Below are positions 24,561-35,554 of a stretch of 64,000 bases of DNA, piece by piece. The stretch is from Tritrichomonas musculus (lineage: Eukaryota > Parabasalia > Tritrichomonadida > Tritrichomonadidae). Within the stretch, counting starts at the first letter, position 1. The number at the start of each line of letters is the position of its first letter. The position numbers and the translations under genes were made by a program. The stretch covers positions 1-64,000 of the forward strand of contig JAPFFF010000003.1 in assembly GCA_039105265.1 (NCBI GenBank). The letters run 5' to 3'. Under the pieces are notes generated by a model. The model ran no database searches. It saw only the letters and a list, made by a program, of their open reading frames with translations, and was not told where the DNA came from.

Positions 24561-24880
24561 GTATAGATAAAATCAATTAATTTAATTTTCTTTCAAATTT
24601 GTAAATAAATATGTACAGCATAAATTTAAACGAAACAGACCTCTCAATTATAGTTTGTCTTATCGTGGAAAATGAAAAATACTTTTAAAAAACATAGTTT
24701 TTTGCTAATTTTTTTAATAATTTTTTAATCGTTTAAAAGTAACTTTTTTAATTAAATTTTAACGTTTAGAAAATATTTTTTTCGATCATAAATAATTGAA
24801 AAATATATAAATCACGATCATTAAAATTTCAGTTAAATATTATCGTCTAACGATTAAAAAAATCTCAAAAAATCTCAAAA

Positions 24881-25040
24881 TTGAATGAATTTTTATACGA
24901 AAACCTTTCAATTTTTTCGTATACCGCTTTTTTTTTGGCCTTCAATATGGTGAATAAAAACGGTTTCTTATACGAAAAACCGTCGATTTTTTCGTATACC
25001 GCTTTTTTTGGCCTTCCCTATGGTCAATTAAAATTGAATA
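24881..25040. repeat. Short tandem repeat with hairpins
   Basis: Two ~72-bp units each contain ttatacgaaaa...ttttttcgtata, able to fold into a hairpin, followed by ccgctttttttggcctt. An open frame runs through on the plus strand (24881-25072) without an ATG start, so it is unlikely to be coding. The unit may be a decayed mobile element. Confidence 0.5.
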
Positions 25041-25070
25041 CTTATTCGATTTTTTTTTTTAATTTTACAT

Positions 25071-25460
25071 AACCGTTTATATTGACCTATTATAAGGCAG
25101 ATTATTTTAGCCTTAAGCTGCCAAATAAATAATCAAATTTTAATACAATAAGCTTATTGTAATGGCTAAATATTTTACCTTTCAATTTTAATGTTTTTAA
25201 AATATTGTTATATCTCAGTTTTTTATATTAAAATCATTTTATTTATTTATTTATTTGAAATAAATATTTACTATTCAAAAATTGTGTTACAATATTTTTT
25301 CAATTATTTACGTTTTTTACAAAAAATGGTTATATTTTTTTCTATTTTTTCCTTATTGTAGTAAATTTAGTTCCATTACGATAAAAATTAGCTGTATAAA
25401 TATGTTTTTATTTTAATATTTATTTTTACAAAATCTCCATTTTTTACCCATATTTATTAA
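25071..25460. other. AT-rich spacer
   Basis: There is no gene. A box aaccgttt at 25071-25078 fits the M3-like consensus but has no gene close downstream, so it may be chance or part of a remnant. Confidence 0.4.
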
Positions 25461-25966
25461 ATGATGATTCGTGACATTCAAATCTCTCAAATGATGATTC
25501 GTGACATTCAAATTCATCAAAAGATGATTCGTGACATTCAAATCTCTCAAATGATGATTCGTGACATTCAAATTCATCAAATGATGATTCGTGACATTCA
25601 AATCTCTCAAATGATGATTCGTGACATTCAAATTCATCAAAAGATGATTCGTGACATTCAAATCTCTCAAATGATGATTCGTGACATTCAAATTCATCAA
25701 ATGATGATTCGTGACATTCAAATCTCTCAAATGATGATTCGTGACATTCAAATCTCTCAAATGATGATTCGTGACATTCAAATTCATCAAATGATGATTC
25801 GTGACATTCAAATTCATCAAATGATGATTCGTGACATTCAAATTCATCAAATGATGATTCGTGACATTCAAATTCATCAAATGATGATTAGTGACATTCA
25901 AATTCATCAAAAGATGATTCGTGACATTCAAATTCATCAAATGATGATTCGTGACATTCAAATCTC
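25461..25966. repeat. 30-bp tandem array, left (about 17 units)
   Basis: The unit atgatgattcgtgacattca plus aatctctcaa or aattcatcaa repeats every 30 bp. Because 30 is a multiple of three, both strands are open. On the minus strand the unit encodes a ten-residue peptide NVTNHHL(M/R)(N/D)L. The two unit subtypes alternate irregularly. The same unit appears inverted at 29987-30265, on the other side of the ankyrin/LRR/transposase gene. The open frames here have no ATG at a sensible place and I do not call a gene. Confidence 0.95.
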
Positions 25967-26172
25967 ATAAGAAATTCATACATAGAAATATCAATTGATA
26001 GATTATCGTTGTTCCAAGTTAGTATGCTTTTCTTCTTTCTTTTATTTATTTTGATATTTAAATAAAGCAAAATAAATATAATTTAAATTATAATGTTTAT
26101 TAAATGATTTTGAAAATATTAAAATTGTATTTATGTATATTATTCTTTCTTTATTTCTAAAATAATTACTGT

Positions 26173-28656
26173 TTATACTTTTTTCTTTGCAGATTTTGGC
26201 TGATGATGATCTACATTTTTCCGTGGAAACCTACTTTTTGGGCCAGAAATTGGAAGTATGCTTGGTGGTCGTAATTCAGAACTGCTCTCTGATTCAATTT
26301 CAATGGATTTTAATTCTGAAAGAAAATTTCTTATAACTGTTCGAACTTGAGGTGATCTCCCTGCTGCTGAAAAAAATTTTCCAAAGGTTCCAACTAAAGA
26401 GGAATAATTCCAATCCATATTATCTTTTCCTTCGATTTCTATATGGGTAACTTTGCTATTTACTTCAAGATGAGTTTGATAATCGATTCCATGCACCCAT
26501 CTGAGAGGGATATCATCTATGGTTATAAGTGGTTTTCTGTTTTCTAATAAACGTTCTCTCAGTAAATGCTTGCATGGAATTCCGAATATCATTTTTGTTT
26601 TGCAACAAAAAGGTGAATACTCTATATCTTCATCTTCAAAAGATTCAATTTCGATAAATTCTTTAACTATTGTTTCTAAAACAAAATTACTTATTTTCGA
26701 TTGTTCATCTAGAGAAATAATTTCCGGTTTAATGCTTTTCTGTTTTTCATTATCTGATGAGTTTAAATATGTTCTTGCTATAATGAGGATCGATCTTAAT
26801 AACAAATGCAATGTTAGAATTCCGTGATCTGTCATAACTTTCAAGCTTCCGAAAAAGCCTTCAACTCTATTTGTTGTATCATTACCGCAATGATTGTAAG
26901 CACAGATCATGCTAGGGAGCCAATGATCGATATCATTAATAAGATTTGTTAATAATGATACTCCTTTTTCATAATTTTTATCATTTTGATGATCTGTTAT
27001 ATAGTTCCTGAATAAAGTTAAGAGTTCTTCTTCGGTTATGAGACCATTTCTCATTTTGTCAAATTGATGCAGCATCTCGACCCCAACATTTGCTTTAATG
27101 TTCCTTCCAATGTGGATCGCACAAAAAATAATATTTGTTTCAGGCCATGTGGTTTTAATCGCTTCAATTTGGGACGGTGCACGATCAGTTAAGAAAGTTT
27201 TTATGTTTCCGATTCTTTTCTTTATTTCTTTGAAGAAATCTGATATTGTAATTGCCGCTTTGTCTGGTAACAAACTAAATGCAAGCAATTGGTTATGATT
27301 ATTTTCATCTGAAGAAATCATGACGAACACATAAAATCCAAAAAAATTGGTACAGCTAGTATCATCAACTTCGCATACACTGGTGGCATAGAACGAATTA
27401 ATAACTGGCTGATGGAAAGCATATAAATAAGTGAACTTTTGATCTTTGTCATGATGTTCCATAAATTCCCAGTTTTTACATTGGTCAATTTCATTCAAAA
27501 GCATTTTCATTTCATCTAAGCGCATTTGCTTTAAAAGTTCACGTCTCGCATTATAAAGAACTTGAGGTGAGCAGTATAAATTTTCTAATATTCTAATCCT
27601 GCCTGCTGTTAATCCAATCTTCGTGTATTCTTCTATTTTTCTTTTCTGTTCCTTTGTAAGCGTATACGTATTACGATCAGGCGCAACTTGCCCAATCATA
27701 TGCGAATGTTCATTGTTCATAGTATCTAATATAAATACCTGCTTTTCATCGTTGAAATAAAACTTAACGAAGGCCTCACAATGGAAGCTAGTATTGTAGT
27801 GTTTGCATCTAAATACTTGGGTTTTCCTTGTTGTACCAGTCGTAAAGCACGTATATTTGCAGTCATACTTTGTCGAGATTGTTAGTATTTGATCTTTTAA
27901 TTCTCCAAAATCCAGGTGTTTTCCATTTAAATCATGAAATTGTTCAACGAGACTTTGAGGTGTTTGATATAATTCTTTTGGATGCTGTCCTAATAAAAGC
28001 ATTTTTTGTGCATACAAACTTGATTTTTGTGTATGGAAATTACATTTTACATTTACTTCAAAATCAAATGCATCCATTCCAATCGAATCTAAAGATTCAG
28101 GTATTTTTATTTGTTTTAGTTTTTGGCAATCAGAGAAACAATAATCTCCAATAGATGTTACAGATGATGGAATAACTACATTTTCTAATGCTAAACATTC
28201 AAAAAAAGCATAATCTCCTATTGTTTTAACCGAAGAAGGAATTGATATCTGTTTTAGAGATGAACATCCACTAAAAACATCATTTTCGATCGAAGTTATT
28301 GATGGAGGAATTGTAATATCTTCCAAATGAATGCACTTAGAAAAGGCATATTTGCCAATTGAAATTACTGAAGATGGTATTTGGATTTGTCTTAATGAAT
28401 TACATCTGTAAAATGCGAAAGAACCGATTGACTTCACACTAGTAGGAATTATTATCTGTACCAATGATGTACATCCATAAAAAGCAGAGTCACCGACTGA
28501 CCTTAAATGACTTGGAATGATAAACTTTGTTAGTTTTCTACAATTTTTAAATATTTCTTTTTTCAAGTCATTAAATTGTTGGCTTATTAAAAGATTAATA
28601 ATATCTATGTGATCATGTTCTGCTGCAAGTTGTAATGCTGTAACATAAACTATAAA
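26173..28656 (-). pseudogene. BspA-type LRR fused to MULE transposase (3' part of a broken gene)
   Basis: The open frame runs from a stop codon at 28657-28659 to 26173, with no ATG before the middle of the protein, so it must belong to the frame upstream (28798-29889) or be dead. It opens with one ankyrin-like repeat (ALQLAAEHDHIDIINLLIS) and then, numbering from codon 28564-28566, six to seven BspA/LRR_5 repeats of about 23 residues (residues ~9-170, pattern IPSSVxSIGxxAF). A Cys/His zinc-ribbon-like segment follows (~235-290). The Mutator-like core has EVDDTS (Asp401/402), LTDRAPSQ (Asp461), CAIHIGR (His485) and NRVEGFFGS (Glu569), and a SWIM-like CC...CKH motif lies at ~654-667. The transposase residues look intact. 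The whole sits between inverted 30-bp arrays. Confidence 0.8.
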
Positions 28657-28797
28657 TTAGAAATGACAATAGTAAATTGATTTTGAACTTTATCTATAAT
28701 TGTAACTAAACTTCATTCGAAATTCATATTAATTAAACATCACTTAAAATAAAACATATAATTCGATGAAATATAATTTCCAACAATTTCTAAATGT

Positions 28798-29889
28798 TTA
28801 GCTTGAGATTATTTTTTCATTAATATTTACTGATTTGAATCTAAGATAATAATCGACAAGAGTGTAATAATTAAACTGGCATGCATAGAAAAACAAAAAT
28901 TTGCTTGAAACATCTGTTGGAAAAAATATATAATTATGATAACGAAAACTGTAATAATGAATGTTCTTATTAAATTTGTTATTTTGATTACATATTTCAT
29001 CATAATTATCTATTAAATTTTCTAGGATATAATTAGTAATGCTTATATGGTGACATTTGATGGATTCTTCAAGACAATTTCTGTATGTTTTATCTTTTGG
29101 TACGATTTTACTTTTAATTAGAATATCAAGCAATTCTTGCTTATTTCCGTGTATTGCATATTCCCATAATGATGAAGTTAAAGGAATTTTATTTCTTTTC
29201 AAATATTTAAAGATTTGAATTGAACCAAAAAAAGCAGTGTATTCAATTAACGCTGGTTCTCTTTTTAACAAAAAAGAATTTGTTTCGAAGATTGAAGTTT
29301 TGACTAATGCGTCAAGTGGAAATTTCATTTTTTTAACATAAGCAGTAAAGTCATCAATCATATCTTTCTGAATTATTTTGCAAATATGAAGCTCATTTTC
29401 GCCTTCAATTTGATTCCGCTCAAAATCAATGGAGTTTTCGGTTTGTTGGTTTTTTTCTGTTGATAAATTAAGATATTCTTTGTATTTATCTTTCTTAAAT
29501 TTTCCTTTCTCCAAGATGCTTTCAATTTTTTCGTCAATATAAATAACATCAGATTTAATAAGGTATAAAAGGATTAACTTATTACTTTTGAAGAGATCGA
29601 AGATTTCATTGTTTGTAAACATTTGTTTTATGTGAATCTTAAGATAATCTAAAATTCTAAAGATTTTGTCAAAAAAATTAGTGGATCTAGTATGATTGTT
29701 GACGACTTTCATTATCAAAGAAATAATTGATTTCATTTCATTAATATCAGTAGAAATTGGCAGGCCGTTTATATAATCAATGAAATTTTCAAAGTTCTCT
29801 TCCAAATCATTATTACTTTCAATAAGTTGAAGCAGCAATTCTTGTGCTAATTTCTTTCTTTCGATATATATCTGTATATCAGTTTCCAT
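28798..29889 (-). CDS. DUF3447-type ankyrin protein (5' part of the broken ANK-LRR-MULE gene)
   Basis: This 363-codon frame with an ATG start has the layout of the large trichomonad DUF3447/ankyrin family: a helical N-terminal half, then degenerate ankyrin units at ~200-300 (ALIEYTAFFGSIQIFKYL, LWEYAIHGNKQELLDILI) and a final unit that breaks off at VNINEKIISS. The missing continuation of that last repeat (VTALQLAAEHDH) appears in the next open frame downstream on the same strand after ~140 bp with several stops. No GTATGT donor in a fitting phase was found before the stop, so I favour a lesion over an intron. An M3-like box lies 16 bp before the ATG. Confidence 0.7.
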   Translation of the reverse strand: METDIQIYIERKKLAQELLLQLIESNNDLEENFENFIDYINGLPISTDINEMKSIISLIMKVVNNHTRSTNFFDKIFRILDYLKIHIKQMFTNNEIFDLFKSNKLILLYLIKSDVIYIDEKIESILEKGKFKKDKYKEYLNLSTEKNQQTENSIDFERNQIEGENELHICKIIQKDMIDDFTAYVKKMKFPLDALVKTSIFETNSFLLKREPALIEYTAFFGSIQIFKYLKRNKIPLTSSLWEYAIHGNKQELLDILIKSKIVPKDKTYRNCLEESIKCHHISITNYILENLIDNYDEICNQNNKFNKNIHYYSFRYHNYIFFPTDVSSKFLFFYACQFNYYTLVDYYLRFKSVNINEKIISS

Positions 29890-29904
29890 TTATAAGATTA
29901 AAAT

Positions 29905-29912
29905 AAACGGTC
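29905..29912 (-). promoter_or_regulatory. M3-like promoter box GACCGTTT
   Basis: Read on the minus strand, GACCGTTT fits the T. vaginalis M3 consensus (A/G/T)(A/G)C(G/C)G(T/C)T(T/A). It ends about 16 bp before the ATG of the ankyrin gene, where a core promoter element would be expected. No TCA(T)(T/A) initiator lies between it and the ATG. Confidence 0.5.
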
Positions 29913-29961
29913 GATATTCAAATTGATTGTTTATTTAACACCAAAAAGTAATAATTAAAAA

Positions 29962-30381
29962 ATGAAATATTATATTTTAAATTATGTGAGAGATTTGAAT
30001 GTCACGAATCATCATTTGAGAGATTTGAATGTCACGAATCATCATTTGATGAATTTGAATGTCACGAATCATCATTTGAGAGATTTGAATGTCACGAATC
30101 ATCTTTTGATGAATTTGAATGTCACGAATCATCTTTTGAGAGATTTGAATGTCACGAATCATCATTTAATGAATTTGAATGTCACAAATCATCATTTAAT
30201 GAATTTGAATGTCACGAATCATCATTTAATGAATTTGAATGTCACAAATCATCATTTGAGGAATTACAGCAATTTAATCAAACAACAAATGATTAAGTAC
30301 ATTAATTTTAAAGAAATAAATAATGAGAAAATTTACCATCACGAAACAGAAATTGAGAAAATTGAGCAAACATCAGAATAA
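29962..30381 (+). CDS. Possible decapeptide-repeat protein (uncertain)
   Basis: A 139-codon frame with an ATG start reads through the right 30-bp array. It starts MKYYILNY, then has about nine copies of the ten-residue unit NVTNHHL(M/R)(N/D)L, and ends in a 40-residue charged tail. Each unit holds an Asn-X-Thr sequon. It diverges from the ankyrin gene, 72 bp away. There is no clear signal peptide. A 30-bp repeat automatically stays open, so this may be a by-product of the array and not a gene. Confidence 0.25.
   Translation: MKYYILNYVRDLNVTNHHLRDLNVTNHHLMNLNVTNHHLRDLNVTNHLLMNLNVTNHLLRDLNVTNHHLMNLNVTNHHLMNLNVTNHHLMNLNVTNHHLRNYSNLIKQQMIKYINFKEINNEKIYHHETEIEKIEQTSE
29987..30265. repeat. 30-bp tandem array, right (about 9 units, inverted to the left array)
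   Basis: Units gagagatttgaatgtcacga plus atcatcattt, or the tgaatttgaa subtype, repeat every 30 bp and are the reverse complement of the 25461-25966 units. The outer units carry changes (cacaaatc for cacgaatc). No single-copy inverted repeat extends the similarity beyond either array, so the arrays themselves would have to act as terminal repeats. Confidence 0.95.
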
Positions 30382-30459
30382 TGATTCATAGAATTTGATA
30401 TCTTCATCTTGTAGATTTTATCAAATTGTATCTCGTCAACAATTACAATATTAAAACAA

Positions 30460-33215
30460 TTTGAGCATAAAAATCATTTGAGGGTTAAAACAAATTGAGT
30501 ATTAAAACAATTTATATATTAAGACCATTTGTAGATTAAAATTATTGGTAGACTAAAAGCATTCGTAAATCAAGACCATTTGTGGACTAAAACCATTTGT
30601 AGACTAAAATAATTTGTAGATTAAAACCATTTGCAGATCAATACCATTCGTAGCTTAAAATCATTCGTAAATCAATACAATTCGTAGACAGAAGGTTTCA
30701 TAGGTCAAATCCATTTGTAGATTAAAACCATTCATAGATAAAAATCATTTGTAGACTAAAACATTTTGTAGATTAAAACCATTTGTAGACTAAACCATTT
30801 GTAGACTAAAATAATTTGTAGATTAAAATCATTCGTAGACCAATACCATTCGTAGCTTAAAACATTTCGTAAATCAATGCCATTCGTAGATTAAAACCAC
30901 TCGTAGATCAAAACCATTCGTAGATTAAAACAATTTGTAGCTTAAAACATTTCGTAAATCAATGCCATTCGCAGATAAAATACATTCGTAGCTTAAAACA
31001 TTTCGTAGATCAAAACAATTTGTAGATCAAAACCATTCGTAGATCAAAACCATTCGTAGATCAAAACCATTCGTAGATCAAAACAATTCGTAGATCAAAA
31101 CAATTTGTAGATCAAAACAATTTGTAGATCAAAACCATTCGTAGATCAAAACCATTCGTAGATCAAAACCATTCGTAGATCAAAACCATTCGTAAATCAA
31201 AACCATTCGTAAATCAATGCCATTCGTAGATTAAAACCATTCGTAGACTAAAGCCATTCGTAGATGAAAACAATTCGTAGATCAAAACCATTCGTAGACT
31301 AAAGCCATTCGTAGACTAAAACCATTCGTAGATCAAAACCATTCGTAGATCAAAACCATTCGTAGATCAAAACCATTCGTAGCTTAAAACATTTCGTAGA
31401 TCAAAACCATTCGTAGATCAAAACCATTCGTAGATCAAAACCATTCGTAGCTTAAAACATTTCGTAGATCAAAACCATTCGTAGATCAAAACAATTTGTA
31501 GATCAAAACCATTCGTAGATTAAAACCATTCGTAGACTAAAGCCATTCGTAGACTAAAACCATTCGTAGATCAAAACCATTCGTAGATCAAAACCATTCG
31601 TAGCTTAAAACATTTCGTAGATCAAAACCATTCGTAGATCAAAACCATTCGTAGCTTAAAACATTTCGTAAATCAAGACCATTCGTAGATCAAAACAATT
31701 TGTAGATCAAAACCATTCGTAGATCAAAACAATTTGTAGATCAAAACCATTCGTAGCTTAAAACATTTCGTTAATCAATGTCATTCGTAGATCAAAACCA
31801 TTCGTAGATCAAAACCATTCGTAGATCAAAACCATTCGTAGATCAAAACCATTCGTAGCTTAAAACATTTCGTAAATCAAGACCATTCGTAGATCAAAAC
31901 CATTCGGAGATCAAAACAATTTGTAGATCAAAACCATTTGTAGATCAAAACCATTCGTAGCTTAAAACATTTCGTAAATCAAGACCATTCGTAGATCAAA
32001 ACAATTCGTAGATCAAAACCATTCGTAGATCAAAACCATTCGTAGATCAAAACCATTCGTAGATCAAAACCATTCGTAGATCAAAACCATTCGTAGATCA
32101 AAACCATTCGTAGATCAAAACCATTCGTAGATCAAAACAATTTGTAGATCAAAACCATTCGTAGATCAAAACAATTCGTAGATCAAAACCATTTGTAAAT
32201 CAAAACCATTCGTAAATCAATGCCATTCGTAGATTAAAACCATTCGTAGACTAAAGCCATTCGTAGACTAAAACAATTTGTAGATCAAAACCATTCGAAA
32301 ATCAATGCCATTTGTAGATCAAAACCATTCGTAGATCAAAACCATTCGTAGATCAAAACCATTCGTAGATCAAAACAATTTGTAGATCAAAACCATTCGT
32401 AGATCAAAACCATTCGTAGCTTAAAACATTTCGTAAATCAAGACCATTCGTAGATCAAAACCATTCGGAGATCAAAACAATTTGTAGATCAAAACCATTT
32501 GTAGATCAAAACCATTCGTAGCTTAAAACATTTCGTAAATCAAGACCATTCGTAGATCAAAACAATTCGTAGATCAAAACCATTCGTAGATCAAAACCAT
32601 TCGTAGATCAAAACCATTCGTAGATCAAAACCATTCGTAGATCAAAACCATTCGTAGATCAAAACCATTCGTAGCTTAAAACATTTCGTAAATCAAGACC
32701 ATTCGTAGATCAAAACCATTCGGAGATCAAAACAATTTGTAGATCAAAACCATTTGTAGATCAAAACCATTCGTAGCTTAAAACATTTCGTAAATCAAGA
32801 CCATTCGTAGATCAAAACAATTCGTAGATCAAAACCATTCGAAAATCAATGCCATTTGTAGATCAAAACCATTCGTAGATCAAAACCATTCGTAGATCAA
32901 AACCATTCGTAGATCAAAACAATTTGTAGATCAAAACCATTCGTAGATCAAAACCATTCGGAGATCAAAACAATTTGTAGATCAAAACCATTCGTAGATC
33001 AAAACCATTCGTAGATCAAAACCATTCGTAGATCAAAACCATTCGTAAATCAATGCCATTCGTAGATTAAAACCATTCGTAGATCAAAACCATTCGTAGA
33101 TCAAAACCATTCGTAGACTAAAGCCATTCGTAGACTAAAACCACTCGTAGCTTAAAACATTTCGTAAATCAAGGCCATCAGTAGACTAGAGCCATTCTTA
33201 AATCAAAATCATATG
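30460..33215. repeat. 17-bp minisatellite, about 160 units
   Basis: The unit aaaaccattcgtagatc repeats with a strict 17-bp period for about 2.75 kb. Common variants are aaaacaatttgtagatc, aaaacatttcgtaaatc and the gctt form. Longer blocks recur: gcttaaaacatttcgtaaatc followed by a gaccattcgtagatc unit and a cattcggagatc unit appears near 31858, 32419 and 32671. The period is not a multiple of three and stops are frequent, so it is not coding. It starts about 80 bp after the possible repeat-protein frame. Both edges are diverged. Confidence 0.95.
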
Positions 33216-33596
33216 TACTAATATATTAAAGCCGCCTTATTTTCAAAGAAGACATTGAATTTTATCAAAAAGTTGATTTGTAATCCTCTGAAAAAGTTTC
33301 ATTCAGAAAAAGTGGCGTAGAAAAATACGATTTCCCATTTATATCTCTAAAAAACAATCGATATTTATAAAATATAAAATTACTTATATTTAATATATAT
33401 TTTATAACATATTATTATTATACTTATTTGTTGTAAAATATAAAATATGAATGATTTTTTGTAACTTAAAAATCGTGTCAGAGTTCTCTTCTGCGATTTT
33501 AGATGGACGTTTATAAATATGGGTATTCTCAATAAAAAAATTGACATTTTTTTGGCGGTTGAACCCCCTATATTTTCTCATTTTTTTTGGGGGGGC
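33216..33596. other. Spacer with part of a dispersed repeat
   Basis: There is no supported gene. Sequence from about 33565, ending in tttgggggggccaatttaag, matches the dispersed repeat at 20245-20273 and forms the left border of the long-TIR insertion. A basic open frame on the minus strand (33402-33599) lacks a good start and may be a remnant of that older repeat. Confidence 0.4.
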
Positions 33597-34414
33597 CAAT
33601 TTAAGGGGACATTATCACTTTTTCAACTTTTTTTTAAAAAAAAATCAATTTTTTGTATCATTTTTTTCCACTTTTTTGAAAAATATATCAAAAAATTATG
33701 CTTGTTTTTAGCAAAGGTATGCTGAAAAAATCTGAAAAAAATATATGATAATCAGTAATTGATAGTAATAATAATTACATAAATTTCATGGGGAAATTCC
33801 TCATTGTCAGACATATTAAATTTAATATTTACCGATGTCATTAAAAAAAAAGCTTTTAATGAAGGAACATTATAGATAATCGATTTTTACATAACTATTC
33901 TCATGTATGTATCAAAATTAATAGATTTATAAAATGATCACATATTATATAAAATCACATTACTGAGCATTTGCGTTAAAATAAAGAACTTTGCTGCCCT
34001 AAACTTTATAGTATATCGTTTTTTACTTATATTTTTTATTATAAATGTTATATACAGTGTCTTAAAAATTTGCGAATTTTCATTAATAATAAAAAATTTC
34101 AAAGTAAAACTGAAATAAAAACATAATGAATACATATATCATGTAACATATATATTAATTATATATAAATCATTTCATCAATTCCTTTTTTTCACACAAA
34201 AAACTCGATTTTGTAAAAAAAATTTAAAAAAATTAAACGTGCTAAAATTGTATTTCACAGTTTTTTTACTTTAATTATTACTTTTTAAGAAAAATATATT
34301 TATTAATATATAAAACATAAAGAGAACTCGATTAATAAATTAAAATTATCCTATTCCGTGATGGCATTTATGCTCTTTGTTGTAAATTCATAAAATTTTA
34401 TTTCTAAATTCATT

Positions 34415-34607
34415 AGGAGTTTTTCGAAAAAAAAAGTTTTTTCGAAAAAAATACAATTTTTCAGAAAAAAGTTGATTTTTTGGAAACATTTTTGTGAATT
34501 TATTTGGCCGTATGATCAAAAATCATTCAAAACGTTTTCCGAAAATTCTACTTTTTTCGGAAAAACTTTATTTTTTAAGCAAAAAGTATTTTTTTCGAAA
34601 AACCCCT
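34415..34607. mobile_element. 193-bp miniature element nested in the left arm
   Basis: The element starts AGGAGTTTTTCGAAAAAAA and ends with the inverse (one mismatch), and is flanked by ATT on both sides (34412-34414 and 34608-34610). The right arm of the host element gives the empty site, with a single ATT at the same place. The interior has further tttttcgaaaa-type inverted pieces. The 3-bp duplication is reminiscent of PIF/Harbinger-type miniature elements, but the target does not fit their usual TWA, so the family is open. Confidence 0.8.
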
Positions 34608-35554
34608 ATTATTTTTTCATCTTGTCGTTGCATTAACTAATAATTGACAATATTAAATGATACAATATATTATATTATTACTTATTCTTATTCATTCATA
34701 CTCCTTGTTATGAGTTCATGGAATCTTATTTCTAAATTTAATATTATTTAACTTTTTCATTAAAATATCTAGCATTATACAATATTTTGTGATATTATGT
34801 GTTATTACAATGTTATAAATCTTTTATTTATTTTCATATGTATCAAATAAAAGGTGTTTCAAAAACGACCGTTTATTTTAAAAAATTTTTATATCAATTC
34901 TATTAAAACAACATTACCATTTTAATGCATCAATAAAACCAAATAATTATTTAATGACTACATCACAAATAATGTCAATTCACAAAAATAAATATCTTAT
35001 TTTTAAAAAATATATAAAGATTACATATGAATATCCAATATAATATTTTTCTGGTATTTGTAAATAAATTTTATTTATTTAAGTATAATCTATAACATTA
35101 TCAATTTATACAATAATGTATATTAAAAGAAATTTTGTTATATCTTGATTATTGACTGGCTAACGTTCATTTAAAATATGAATAAAAAATGCATATTGAA
35201 ATTTTTCACTTGTCATAATAATTCACTTTTTTATAGATGCAATTACATTAAAGATTAAAAATCATATATAAAAATTATTTTCTGCATTATTTTTATTGTT
35301 TCTAGTGTTTATAAACATGCAAATAAATTTTATTTATTTAAGTATAATTTAATTGATATGATTTGGTTTTTCATAAACATTAAAAATCTCATGTTGTTCT
35401 TCCTTGTAATATCAATTTGAGATTACTTGATTATCATCTATATCAAAAGTTTTACAACAGCAACTTTTTACAACATATTTCTGGAATTTGCTCTTACTGT
35501 ATGGCGTGAAATAAAGACATAATTGCTCTTACGGTATGAAAATGCGTTGTGCTA

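Noticed and set aside
25461..25966. CRISPR-like array
   Set aside because: The units are contiguous without spacers, and the organism is a eukaryote.
25413..25970. Long open frames on both strands through the left 30-bp array
   Set aside because: A 30-bp unit without a stop stays open in that frame for any number of copies. Starts are inside the repeat or non-ATG, and there is no unique N-terminus.
28657..28797. Canonical intron joining the ankyrin and LRR-transposase frames
   Set aside because: There is no GTATGT donor, and the possible GT sites before the stop have the wrong phase. It is kept only as an alternative.
30460..33215. Telomere or subtelomere repeat
   Set aside because: The 17-bp unit has no resemblance to TTAGGG-type telomeres, and unique genes lie on both sides.
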